NCBI RefSeq assembly: GCF_000585215.1
Contig: NZ_AONC01000015.1
Location: 31,206 to 95,205, forward strand
Direction of reading: 5' to 3'
Length of the DNA: 64,000 nt
Origin: Imhoffiella purpurea
GTDB taxonomy: Bacteria > Pseudomonadota > Gammaproteobacteria > Chromatiales > Chromatiaceae
Both the position numbers and the translations under genes were made by a program. Each line of letters begins with the position of its first letter. The stretch's first letter is position 1. Positions 1 through 8,655 of this stretch are shown piece after piece. The notes under the pieces were generated by a model. That model saw nothing but the letters and a program-made list of their open reading frames with translations, was not told the DNA's origin and searched no databases.

Positions 1-71
1 GCGGAGTCGACGCCTCCCGAGAGTCCGACGATGATGCGGCGTTGTGATGGGGTGCAGGTTCTGTCTGTCAT
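1..71 (-). CDS. mnmA: MnmA tRNA-specific 2-thiouridylase, N-terminal fragment (runs off the window)
   Basis: Only the first 24 codons are inside the window, read leftwards from an ATG at 71. After a short leader they encode IIVGLSGGVDSA, the PP-loop ATP-binding motif that lies at the very N-terminus of MnmA (TrmU). MnmA adenylates the wobble uridine of Lys, Glu and Gln tRNAs so that sulfur can be added to make 2-thiouridine. A PP-loop this close to the start fits MnmA better than GuaA, NadE or TilS, but other small PP-loop ATPases cannot be excluded from so little sequence. Confidence 0.75.
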   Translation of the reverse strand, partial: MTDRTCTPSQRRIIVGLSGGVDS

Positions 72-220
72 GAATGGAGTCTAATTGGAGCAAGCCCCGC
101 AAGCGGGGGATCGATCGTCGTTGCGTTGGTGGTTCGCCATCCTGATCCATGGTTCGGGTCGAGATCCAGCCTCGATTCCGTTGGTCGGGAAAAACAGCGG
201 GCTGCATTGCTGGGTTCGGT

Positions 221-246
221 ATTACATTAGAGTAATCTGATATACT
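221..246 (+). promoter_or_regulatory. Extended -10 promoter with an ATTAC/GTAAT dyad
   Basis: TATACT at 241-246 is preceded by TG at 238-239, giving an extended -10 (TGnTATACT). A perfect dyad, ATTAC-N6-GTAAT (221-236), covers the space where a -35 element would be, which suggests regulator binding. The segment is much more AT-rich than its surroundings and lies about 90 bp ahead of the 34-codon ORF at 336. Inferred from sequence pattern only. Confidence 0.4.
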
Positions 247-335
247 GAAATAGAGCGAGCGGGATATGCGTCTCGTCTCGTTCGGTCCGCGTCGCGACAC
301 GGTTTCCATCGACCTTGTATTCGGAGTAGTCCGCC

Positions 336-440
336 ATGAAAATCCTAGCCATCCTCAAGGCATTGACCTTCAGCGAGATCGTTTCGATCTCGATCGTCGT
401 TCTCGTCCCCATGATGATGCTTTACGGCCTCGTCTCCTGA
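336..440 (+). CDS. Candidate 34-residue single-span membrane peptide
   Basis: This ATG-to-TGA ORF encodes a short N-terminal part with two lysines followed by an almost uninterrupted hydrophobic stretch (about residues 14-33, rich in Ile, Val, Leu and Met). That is the pattern of a one-helix inner-membrane microprotein. GGAG at 322-325 lies nine bases ahead of the ATG. A promoter-like element sits upstream (221-246) and two perfect hairpins, the second terminator-like, lie downstream (465-485, 498-530). I do not recognise a family. The case rests on the complete transcription-unit layout rather than homology, so it could still be chance. Confidence 0.45.
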   Translation: MKILAILKALTFSEIVSISIVVLVPMMMLYGLVS

Positions 441-464
441 GCGACCGCCGGTTCGACGATCGTC

Positions 465-485
465 GCATCTCGCTTTACGAGATGC
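465..485. repeat. Perfect 8-bp stem-loop after the small ORF
   Basis: GCATCTCG (465-472) pairs perfectly with CGAGATGC (478-485) around a five-base loop. It lies 25 bases after the stop of the 34-codon ORF and just ahead of the longer hairpin at 498-524. Confidence 0.5.
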
Positions 486-497
486 CTGGTCCGCACG

Positions 498-530
498 CGA
501 CTCGAAGACGCCGTCTTCGAGTCGTTTCGT
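498..530 (+). terminator. Terminator-like hairpin with 13-bp perfect stem
   Basis: The arms 498-510 and 512-524 are perfect reverse complements (CGACTCGAAGACG and its complement), and the right arm is followed by the T-rich tail TTTCGTTT. The placement fits transcription termination for the small ORF upstream. The tail is interrupted by C and G, so efficiency is uncertain. Confidence 0.5.
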
Positions 531-1053
531 TTCGGGTCGAATCAGGTCCACCCGCCGTTTCATCGTCTCCCTGACTCTCGGCTACGCGTTTCGCGGGCCT
601 TTCCAGGTACGCGATTCTGGTCCAGGGGCATATCTTCCCCATTGCATCGCCGGCGCTAGGCCGCGTTTTCGCATCTCACCATTTCGAGGGCATTGCGCGC
701 TCGATCCTCTTCCGTTCTTCGGCATCGTATCTGGCTCACGAATTCATGTTTCCGGCATCCGCGCGCCATTGATCTCATATGGCTCGAGGCCGAGTCGAGT
801 TCTCGATGTTCGTTTTCGTGGTTTCCCGTCTCCTGTGTTTTCTGGATAGCCGGCTGCATCGGGTCGTGTTCATGTCCTGATTCGCGGCTCTTGTCATTAT
901 CGTGTCAACTGGCACATGGGTATGCGGTAAGTCGTTAATTTAAGATTATTATAATACTGCCAACTCGTAGAATATTCTTTTTCAATCATGTATTTGCAAT
1001 ATCATTGATTCGTTCGTCGTTTCCGTCTAAATCGATGCGAGATGCTTTTTGCC
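531..1053. other. Non-coding stretch without a supportable gene
   Basis: The short ORFs here have no recognisable products and no convincing ribosome-binding sites. The part from about 935 to 1010 is clearly AT-rich compared with the rest of the window and may be regulatory DNA for the hydrogenase operon. No tRNA or other structured RNA was recognised. Confidence 0.6.
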
Positions 1054-1097
1054 TTGATCTGAGTCAAATGACTTTATTGGTCCGTCATGTTTATATC
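1054..1097 (+). promoter_or_regulatory. FNR-type box and -10 for the hydrogenase operon
   Basis: TTGAT-CTGA-GTCAA (1054-1067) differs from the FNR/Anr consensus TTGAT-N4-ATCAA at one base. A -10-like TATATC is at 1092-1097. A start site about seven bases after that -10 would place the box centre at roughly -42, the class II FNR activator position. The next gene, hynS, starts at 1282, leaving a leader of about 180 bases. FNR-type (FnrT) control of the hyn hydrogenase is known in Thiocapsa roseopersicina. The site itself is read directly; its function here is inferred. Confidence 0.6.
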
Positions 1098-1281
1098 TGT
1101 GTACATCTGGATGAAGGCTTGACGGCTTGATCGGCTATTTGTCTTCGGTGGATTTCGTCTTTGGATGGACGGCTGTCATTAGGGCCAACGGAATGGGGGA
1201 GATGTCTCAATAAGGAAATCGTCCGGGGTCGACTCTCCCGGAATCGATAAACATAATTCGATGGGGATGATGGAGGACTCG

Positions 1282-2346
1282 ATGACGACCGAAAGAACCC
1301 TGGGTGGCTTTTTGCGTCACCGCGGCGTCAGCCGCAGGGCTTTTCTCAAGTTCTGCTCCGCCATGGCCTCTATGATGGCCTTGCCTGCCTCGAGCGTAAC
1401 GGCGTTGGCCGAGGCGCTGGAACAGGCGCGCCGTCCCTCGGTGATCTGGCTTTCCTTTCAAGAGTGCACCGGATGCACCGAGGCCCTGACCCGTTCCAAC
1501 GCGCCGAGCATCGAAGGGCTCATCTTCGATTTCATCTCGCTGGACTATCACCACACCCTGCAGGCGGCCTCGGGCGCGGCGGCGGAGGCGGCCCGCGAGG
1601 AGGCGATGCACGAGAACGACGGCCAGTATCTGCTGTTGGTCGACGGCTCGATCCCCTCGGTCAAGGCCTATTCGACCATCGCCGGGATCAGCAATCTCGA
1701 CATGCTGAAGGAAGGCGCGGCGGGCGCCGCCGCGATCATCGCGATCGGGACCTGCGCCGCCTATGGCGGACTGCCCAAGGCGGATCCCAATCCCACGGGT
1801 GCCATGTCCGTGGAGGAGATCGTCAAGGATCGCCCGATCGTGAACATCCCCGGCTGTCCGCCCCTGCCGCTCGCCATCACGGGGCTGATCGCGCACTACC
1901 TGGCGATGGGGGTCATGCCCGAGCTGGATCGGCTCGGGCGTCCGCTGGCCTTCTACGGCGAGAACATCCACGACCGCTGTTACCGCCGTCCCTTCTACGA
2001 CCGCGGTCTGTTCGCCGAGACCTTCGACGACGAGGGCGCCCGCCGGGGCTGGTGTCTCTACAAGCTGGGGTGCAAGGCCCCGGAGACCTACAACGCCTGC
2101 GCCCAGATCAAATGGAATCAGGGCACGAGCTTCCCGATCCAGTCCGGACACGGCTGTATCGGCTGTTCCGAGCCGAATTTCTGGGACAAGGGCGGGATCT
2201 ACGATTCGGTTGCGATGGGGCAGTTCGGCAGCGGGCCCAAGATCGCGGTTGCAGCCTCGCTGGGCGCCGTCGCGGGCGCGGGTGCGGCGGTACTCGCCCG
2301 CGGCAAGAAGCACAAAACAGAGACGGAACTGGATTCGGACGACTGA
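1282..2346 (+). CDS. hynS: [NiFe] hydrogenase small subunit HynS (HydS) with Tat signal
   Basis: This is the electron-transferring small subunit of a membrane-bound [NiFe] hydrogenase, which passes electrons from the active site through three iron-sulfur clusters. The product (354 aa) begins with a twin-arginine signal (SRRAFLK, residues 17-23, then a hydrophobic stretch). Cluster ligands include CTGC near residue 60, the GTCAAYGG and NIPGCPP motifs, and the C-terminal cysteines in HDRC, LGC, NAC and CIGC. A hydrophobic segment and a charged tail (GKKHKTETE) at the C-terminus suggest a membrane anchor. I chose ATG 1282 because GGAGG (1272-1276) lies five bases ahead; in-frame ATGs lie upstream at 1261, 1267 and 1270. 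Confidence 0.93.
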   Translation: MTTERTLGGFLRHRGVSRRAFLKFCSAMASMMALPASSVTALAEALEQARRPSVIWLSFQECTGCTEALTRSNAPSIEGLIFDFISLDYHHTLQAASGAAAEAAREEAMHENDGQYLLLVDGSIPSVKAYSTIAGISNLDMLKEGAAGAAAIIAIGTCAAYGGLPKADPNPTGAMSVEEIVKDRPIVNIPGCPPLPLAITGLIAHYLAMGVMPELDRLGRPLAFYGENIHDRCYRRPFYDRGLFAETFDDEGARRGWCLYKLGCKAPETYNACAQIKWNQGTSFPIQSGHGCIGCSEPNFWDKGGIYDSVAMGQFGSGPKIAVAASLGAVAGAGAAVLARGKKHKTETELDSDD

Positions 2347-2409
2347 CCCCTCTCGGGATGTCTGCGTCCGAAGGATTCATCCGTCCGCCACATTAGGAGG
2401 ATTAGGTCC

Positions 2410-3060
2410 ATGACTCTGCTGGATTTCGCACGGGGGCCGGCGATCCATTGGTCTCTCATCATCATGGTGACCGGCATCATCTGGCGTCTGCTCGGCGTTC
2501 TGGTACTCACGCGCGGCGCCGATCTCTCACGGCCCAGGGATGCCTTCGGCAACTTCAAGGGCTATCGAACCGTCTTCAGCCGCGCCTGGCCGAGCGGGGA
2601 GTTCAGGACCACGACCCGCTATCAGACGGCCATGGCCTATGGTTTCCATCTGGCCACGCTGGTCGTGGTGATCGGGATCGTCCCGCACATCGAGTTCATC
2701 ACCAGCCTGACCGGCGCCTCCTGGCCGGGGCTGCCCAACGCCTTCGGGGTCGGGGCCGGGATCATGGCCCTGGCATCCCTGCTCGCGCTCGTCGCCCGGC
2801 GGGTCTCCAAGCCGGGCGTCTATTGCTCCAATTGGGGGGACTATTTCTCCTGGCTGGTGATGGCTGCGCCACTGGTGACCGGACTCATGGCTTTCGCCCA
2901 TCTGGGGCTCAGGTACGAGACCATGCTGGCCATTCACATCCTGAGCGCGGCCCTGCTGTTCGCCTGGTTCCCGTTCGGCAAGCTGATGCATGCCTTCTGG
3001 TTCATCTTCTCGCGCGCCCAGAGCGGCGTCGTCTATGCCCATAAGGGGGTTCGGATATGA
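2410..3060 (+). CDS. isp1: Isp1, NarI-like b-type cytochrome subunit of the hydrogenase
   Basis: Isp1 is an integral membrane protein of 216 aa with about five predicted helices (roughly residues 9-33, 75-97, 105-131, 145-165 and 171-202). Histidines inside or beside the helices are candidate haem ligands, as in NarI/DsrM-type cytochromes b. In hyn operons it is thought to link the periplasmic hydrogenase to quinone or to cytoplasmic Isp2. AGGAGG at 2395-2400 precedes the ATG. The 3' end overlaps isp2 by ATGA, which implies translational coupling. Confidence 0.88.
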   Translation: MTLLDFARGPAIHWSLIIMVTGIIWRLLGVLVLTRGADLSRPRDAFGNFKGYRTVFSRAWPSGEFRTTTRYQTAMAYGFHLATLVVVIGIVPHIEFITSLTGASWPGLPNAFGVGAGIMALASLLALVARRVSKPGVYCSNWGDYFSWLVMAAPLVTGLMAFAHLGLRYETMLAIHILSAALLFAWFPFGKLMHAFWFIFSRAQSGVVYAHKGVRI

Positions 3061-4460
3061 GCAGCATCGCCGCACCGAAACGTATCTTTCCGACCTTCGA
3101 TCAGGTCTTCCAGGGATTCGCCTCCCAGATCGGGATGCTGCGCGAGATGGCGCCCCCTCCGAGCCTTCCCGAGAGCGTGCGGGTCAGGAAGGCGGTCGCT
3201 ACCCTGATCGCGGAAACCAACGCCGACGAGGCTGTGTGGCTCGAGAGCTGTATCCGCTGCGGTCAGTGCACCAATGCCTGTCACTATTTCCAGGCCACGG
3301 GCGACACCAAGTATGCGCCACTGCGCAAGATGAACCTCTATCGGCGGGTCTATCAGCGCGAGCTGGGACCCTTGCGCTGGTGGTACCGCCTGGTCACGAG
3401 TCCGGTCAAGCTCTCCGATCTCGAGGCGCTCCAGGAGCTGGTCTACGACTCCTGCTCGGAATGCGGTCGCTGCACCATGGTCTGTCCCATGGGGATCGAT
3501 ATCGCCTCGCTGGTACATCACCAGCGCAGCGCGCTGGTGGCCGCCGAACTGGTGCCGCCGGAGCTCGAGGCGCTGCGCATGGAACAGAAGCATCGCGGCA
3601 CCGTGTTCGGCGCATCCGCGGAGGTGGTGAGGCAACTGGTCGACACCATCCGGGAGCAGGCCGGGATCGAGATCCCGCTGGACCGCGACCGGGCCGAGGT
3701 GATGGTCCTGAGCTCTGCCGTCGACCTCATGGGCAACGGTCAGGGGCTGCTGGCGACGGCCAAGGTGATGAATCATCTGGGCGTCGACTGGACCATCTGC
3801 AGCGATGGCTTCGAGAGCGCGAACTTCGGTCTGCTGTCGGGAGACATGGCGCTGTGGCGAAAGCAGGTCGGTCCCATCGTCGCCGCTGCCGAGCGCATCG
3901 GGGCCAAGACGCTTGTCATCGCCGAGTGCGGCCACGCCTATCCGGCGCTGCGCTGGAACCCCATGCTCAAGGGCGGGGAGCTCCCGTTCGAGATGATGTA
4001 CATGTCCGAGTATCTGGGGCGTCAGGCCAAGGCCGGTCGGCTGAGGCTGACGCCGATCGAGGGGCGCCTCACCTATCACGATCCCTGCAAGACCGGGCGG
4101 CGGGGAGGGGCCTTCGAAGAGCCGCGCGCCCTGCTCGAGGCGATGCATGCGGATCTCGTCGAGATGCCGGCCAACCGGGAGTTCAACTGGTGCTGCGGCG
4201 GCGGTGCCGGCATCTTCCTGCTCGAACGCGCCACGCGTCTGCGCGACGAGTCCTTCCGGATCAAGATGCAGCAGGTGGATGCCACCGGCGCCGGGACGGT
4301 CGTCGTGAGCTGCGCCAGCTGCCGGCTGAACTTCGAGGCCGGCCGCCAGAAGAACCACTGGGACAAGCGGGTCGAGAGCCTGGTCGAGCTGGTCGCCGAC
4401 CACCTCGTGGATGAGCCGCGCACCGGCTCGGTGATGCCGATTCGAGGGGAGGCCGCATGA
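3057..4460 (+). CDS. isp2: Isp2, HdrD-like iron-sulfur subunit of the hydrogenase
   Basis: The product (467 aa) has two [4Fe-4S] ferredoxin motifs, CIRCGQCTNAC (from C65) and CSECGRCTMVC (from C133), followed by two CCG-type cysteine domains (DPCKTG, WCCGGGAG, SCASC). This is the architecture of heterodisulfide reductase subunit HdrD and DsrK. Together with Isp1 it is expected to form a membrane electron-transfer module that connects HynSL to quinone or thiol/disulfide chemistry. It overlaps both neighbours by four bases (ATGA), so the operon is tightly coupled. No signal peptide is evident, consistent with a cytoplasmic location. Confidence 0.9.
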   Translation: MSSIAAPKRIFPTFDQVFQGFASQIGMLREMAPPPSLPESVRVRKAVATLIAETNADEAVWLESCIRCGQCTNACHYFQATGDTKYAPLRKMNLYRRVYQRELGPLRWWYRLVTSPVKLSDLEALQELVYDSCSECGRCTMVCPMGIDIASLVHHQRSALVAAELVPPELEALRMEQKHRGTVFGASAEVVRQLVDTIREQAGIEIPLDRDRAEVMVLSSAVDLMGNGQGLLATAKVMNHLGVDWTICSDGFESANFGLLSGDMALWRKQVGPIVAAAERIGAKTLVIAECGHAYPALRWNPMLKGGELPFEMMYMSEYLGRQAKAGRLRLTPIEGRLTYHDPCKTGRRGGAFEEPRALLEAMHADLVEMPANREFNWCCGGGAGIFLLERATRLRDESFRIKMQQVDATGAGTVVVSCASCRLNFEAGRQKNHWDKRVESLVELVADHLVDEPRTGSVMPIRGEAA

Positions 4461-6187
4461 GTACGAGGCTAGTGGTCGATCCGGTGACCCGGATCGAGGG
4501 TCACCTGCGGATCGAGGCGCAGATGGACGGGAATCGCATCCAGAGCGCCTACTCGTCCGGCACCATGGTGCGCGGCATCGAGACGATCGTGCGGGGCCGG
4601 GATCCGCGCGACGCCTGGGCCTTCGTTCAGCGCATCTGCGGCGTCTGCACCCTGGTCCACGGACTGGCCGGGGTGCGCGCCGTCGAGGATGCGTTGGACT
4701 ATCCCATTCCGCCGAACGCCGAGCTGATCCGCAATCTCATGGTGGCCGCCCAGTACGTGCACGACCATGTCATGCACTTCTACCACCTGCATGCGCTGGA
4801 CTGGGTCGACGTGGTGTCCGCACTGAGCGCGGATCCCAAGGCCACCTCCGAGCTGGCCCAGTCCATCAGCCGTCATTCCAAGTCGTCCCCGGGCTATTTC
4901 GCGGACGTCCAGCAGAAGCTGAAGGGATTCGTGGAGTCCGGGCAGCTCGGGATCTTCGCCAACGGCTATTGGGGGCATCCGGCCTACAGGCTGCCGCCCG
5001 AGGCCAATCTGATGGCGGTCGCGCACTATCTCGAGGCGCTCGCCTGGCAGCGCGAGGTGGCGCAGCTCCATGCCATCTTCGGCGGCAAGAATCCGCATCC
5101 CAATCTGGTCGTGGGCGGCGTGCCCTGCGCCATCAGCATCGACTCGGGCAATCAGTCCGGAACGGCGGTCGACATGGTGGGGCTGGAGCGGGTGCGCTCG
5201 CTCATCGCCGAGATGCACGCCTTCGTCGAGCAGGTCTATCTGCCGGACACGGTGGCGATCGCGGGTTTCTACAAGGACTGGTTCCAGATGGGCGAGGGCG
5301 TCGGCAATTTCATGTGCTACGGCGACTTCCCCGCCAATGGTTTCGGCGACCGCAGTTCCTATCTGGTTCCGGGCGGCGTCATCCTCGATCGCAATCTCTC
5401 CGACATCCGCGAGGTCGATCTGAATGCCGAGGGGGAGATCCAGGAGTTCGTCTCGCGCTCCTGGTACGCCTATGGCGGCGGCAAGGATGCCGGGTTGCAT
5501 CCCTATGCCGGCGAGACCGACTTCGACTATACCGGGCCGGAGCCGCCCTACCAGCAGCTGGACGTCGACGGCCAGTATTCCTGGCTCAAATCGCCGCGCT
5601 GGCGCGGTCGTCCGGTCGAGGTCGGTCCCCTGGCCCGGGTCCTGATGCTCTATGCGACCGGGCACGAGCGGACCAGGGAATTGGCCGACGCAACGCTCGC
5701 CTCGCTCGATCTGCCGCTCGACGCGCTCTACTCGACGATGGGGCGAACGGCGGCCAGGGCCTTGGAGACCCAGATCATGGTCGAGGCCATGGACGGCTGG
5801 TTCGATCGGTTGCTCGCCAACATCCGCGGCGGCGACCTCCGGACCTTCAACGAGACCCTCTGGGATCCGTCCACCTGGCCCTCCACGGCCAGGGGTGTCG
5901 GACATCTGGAGGCGCCGCGCGGCGCCTTGGGACACTGGATCGTCATCGAGGACGGCCGGACCGCCAACTACCAGGCCGTGGTGCCCAGCACCTGGAATGC
6001 GGGTCCGCGAGACGCGGGCGGCCAGCCCGGTCCCTATGAGGCCGCACTCCAGGGTCATGATCTGGCCGATGTGGATCAGCCGCTCGAGATCCTGCGCACG
6101 GTGCACAGCTTCGATCCCTGCATCGCCTGCGCGGTCCATCTGACGGACCCCGACGGGGAGGAGGTGCTGAGGATTCGGGCTCGCTGA
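4457..6187 (+). CDS. hynL: [NiFe] hydrogenase large subunit HynL (HydL)
   Basis: This is the catalytic subunit carrying the Ni-Fe centre. The N-terminal ligand motif RICGVC is at residues 59-64 and the C-terminal motif DPCIACAVH ends at H561, so all four nickel-binding cysteines (C61, C64, C555, C558) are present. Fifteen residues follow H561, the expected C-terminal extension removed by a dedicated endopeptidase after nickel insertion. The protein has no signal peptide and should be exported with HynS by the Tat route. The matching protease and the hyp maturation genes are not in this window. Confidence 0.95.
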   Translation: MSTRLVVDPVTRIEGHLRIEAQMDGNRIQSAYSSGTMVRGIETIVRGRDPRDAWAFVQRICGVCTLVHGLAGVRAVEDALDYPIPPNAELIRNLMVAAQYVHDHVMHFYHLHALDWVDVVSALSADPKATSELAQSISRHSKSSPGYFADVQQKLKGFVESGQLGIFANGYWGHPAYRLPPEANLMAVAHYLEALAWQREVAQLHAIFGGKNPHPNLVVGGVPCAISIDSGNQSGTAVDMVGLERVRSLIAEMHAFVEQVYLPDTVAIAGFYKDWFQMGEGVGNFMCYGDFPANGFGDRSSYLVPGGVILDRNLSDIREVDLNAEGEIQEFVSRSWYAYGGGKDAGLHPYAGETDFDYTGPEPPYQQLDVDGQYSWLKSPRWRGRPVEVGPLARVLMLYATGHERTRELADATLASLDLPLDALYSTMGRTAARALETQIMVEAMDGWFDRLLANIRGGDLRTFNETLWDPSTWPSTARGVGHLEAPRGALGHWIVIEDGRTANYQAVVPSTWNAGPRDAGGQPGPYEAALQGHDLADVDQPLEILRTVHSFDPCIACAVHLTDPDGEEVLRIRAR

Positions 6188-6403
6188 CTGGACTTCGCGT
6201 CGGAACCCTCTCTCGGCCGGCGACATTAGAGGTACCGGTCGAGTGGAGGGCGAGCATATAAGGGGATCTCTTTCGGTCTGTCCGTGCCCGCGGTGGCGGC
6301 TGGGATGCGTCGATGCGGTCGCGGTCGCGCTATTGGACCTGCTCAAGAAAGCGGCGGGATGGTAGGATCACGCGTTTCTCTACACCGCCGAAGAGTGATG
6401 CAC

Positions 6404-7660
<1,257 letters not shown>

Positions 7661-7671
7661 GTCGGGGCGCT

Positions 7672-7710
7672 GGCCCTTGGGTCGGGGTGCGAGGCCCCGC
7701 CCCAAGGGCC
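7672..7710. terminator. Stem-loop between convergent icd and cspD
   Basis: GGCCCTTGGG (7672-7681) pairs perfectly with CCCAAGGGCC (7701-7710), with further partial pairing inside the loop. It lies just after the icd stop and before the cspD stop on the other strand. There is no U-tract, so it may be a transcript-end stabiliser rather than a classical terminator. Confidence 0.5.
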
Positions 7711-7750
7711 GCCTCCAGTCAGTGAAAATCAGCTCGGTCGAGGTCGAGCA

Positions 7751-7957
7751 TCAGCTGACGCGATGAACGTTGGCGGCATGCAGCCCCTTCGGCCCCTCAC
7801 TCAATTCGAATTCGACGCGCTGTCCCTCCCGGAGCGTTTTGTAGCCTTCCATGTCGATCGACGAGAAGTGGACGAAAACGTCCTCGTCGCGTCCATCGGG
7901 TTGCACGAAGCCGTAGCCCTTAGCGTTATTGAACCATTTGACGACACCGGTGATCAT
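7751..7957 (-). CDS. cspD: Cold-shock domain protein, CspD-like
   Basis: This 68-aa single cold-shock domain carries both nucleic-acid-binding motifs, RNP1 (KGYGFV) and RNP2 (DVFVHF). Such proteins bind single-stranded DNA or RNA; CspD of E. coli inhibits replication in stationary phase. The name follows the gene's position beside and divergent from clpS-clpA, the same neighbourhood as E. coli cspD. About 285 bp separate it from clpS and hold both promoters. Confidence 0.88.
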   Translation of the reverse strand: MITGVVKWFNNAKGYGFVQPDGRDEDVFVHFSSIDMEGYKTLREGQRVEFELSEGPKGLHAANVHRVS

Positions 7958-8242
7958 TGACGCACTCCTCCCAGGGTTGCGGGGCTTTCGTTAGCGATGA
8001 TTATTCTTCTTCTGATGCCGTGTCTTGAATCAGATCTGGGGCACCACAATTCAGTAGTATAGTGAGTTGATTTCGCTGGTCAAATCGGCTGTTCGAGCCG
8101 TATGCGAAAGCCCTTTCCGCGCGCTCCGGTGGTACCGGAAGCCTTGGCGATCCTGGTGCCCGTGGCCATCCGGAAAGCTGAGGTTTCCGCCCTCCGGGCC
8201 CATCGGCAGCCATCGAGTTAAACTTGACTAGAATCCGAGATC

Positions 8243-8566
8243 ATGAGCAACGATATACCAGGCGAGGAACGCGAATCCGGACTGACGGTCCAAGAGGCGC
8301 GTCCCAAGCTACGCCGTCCACCTTTGTACAAGGTGTTGTTATTGAACGACGATTACACTCCGATGGAGTTCGTCGTGCTGGTTCTGGAGATCTTTTTCGG
8401 TATGAATCGCGAAAAGGCGACCCAAGTTATGCTCCATGTGCATACGCGAGGCGTGGGTATCTGCGGCGTGTTCACCAAGGACATCGCGGAGACCAAGGTC
8501 GCCCAGGTGAACGATTACGCGCGCACCAATCAGCATCCGCTGATGTGTACGATGGAAGAGGCCTGA
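8243..8566 (+). CDS. clpS: ClpS, ClpA adaptor for N-degron substrates
   Basis: ClpS (107 aa) binds proteins with N-terminal Leu, Phe, Tyr or Trp and hands them to ClpAP. After a charged flexible N-terminal tail, the core shows [13 protein letters not shown], the conserved loop that caps the amino-terminus of the substrate, then the helical remainder ending in LMCTMEEA. clpA follows after 89 bp, so the two are probably co-transcribed. The aminoacyl transferases that create ClpS substrates, bpt and aat, lie 3 kb downstream. Confidence 0.95.
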   Translation: MSNDIPGEERESGLTVQEARPKLRRPPLYKVLLLNDDYTPMEFVVLVLEIFFGMNREKATQVMLHVHTRGVGICGVFTKDIAETKVAQVNDYARTNQHPLMCTMEEA

Positions 8567-8655
8567 GCCTCGGCTTGCATGTAACGCCGTGCGGAAACTT
8601 GACGATGCCTTCATAGATCCCCCGGTTTCATAAACCCCCGTTTGGAAATACGCCG

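Noticed and set aside
910..925. TGGCAC...TATGC resembling a sigma-54 promoter upstream of the hydrogenase operon
   Set aside because: The distance between the GG and GC elements is one base too long and the -12 element does not match TTGC.
7763..7960. ORF on the strand opposite cspD
   Set aside because: It is an antisense shadow of the well-supported cold-shock gene.
8001..8213. Possible 70-residue protein in the cspD-clpS gap
   Set aside because: Composition is rich in Pro, Gly and Arg, typical of chance GC-rich frames, and it would cover the promoter region of clpS.
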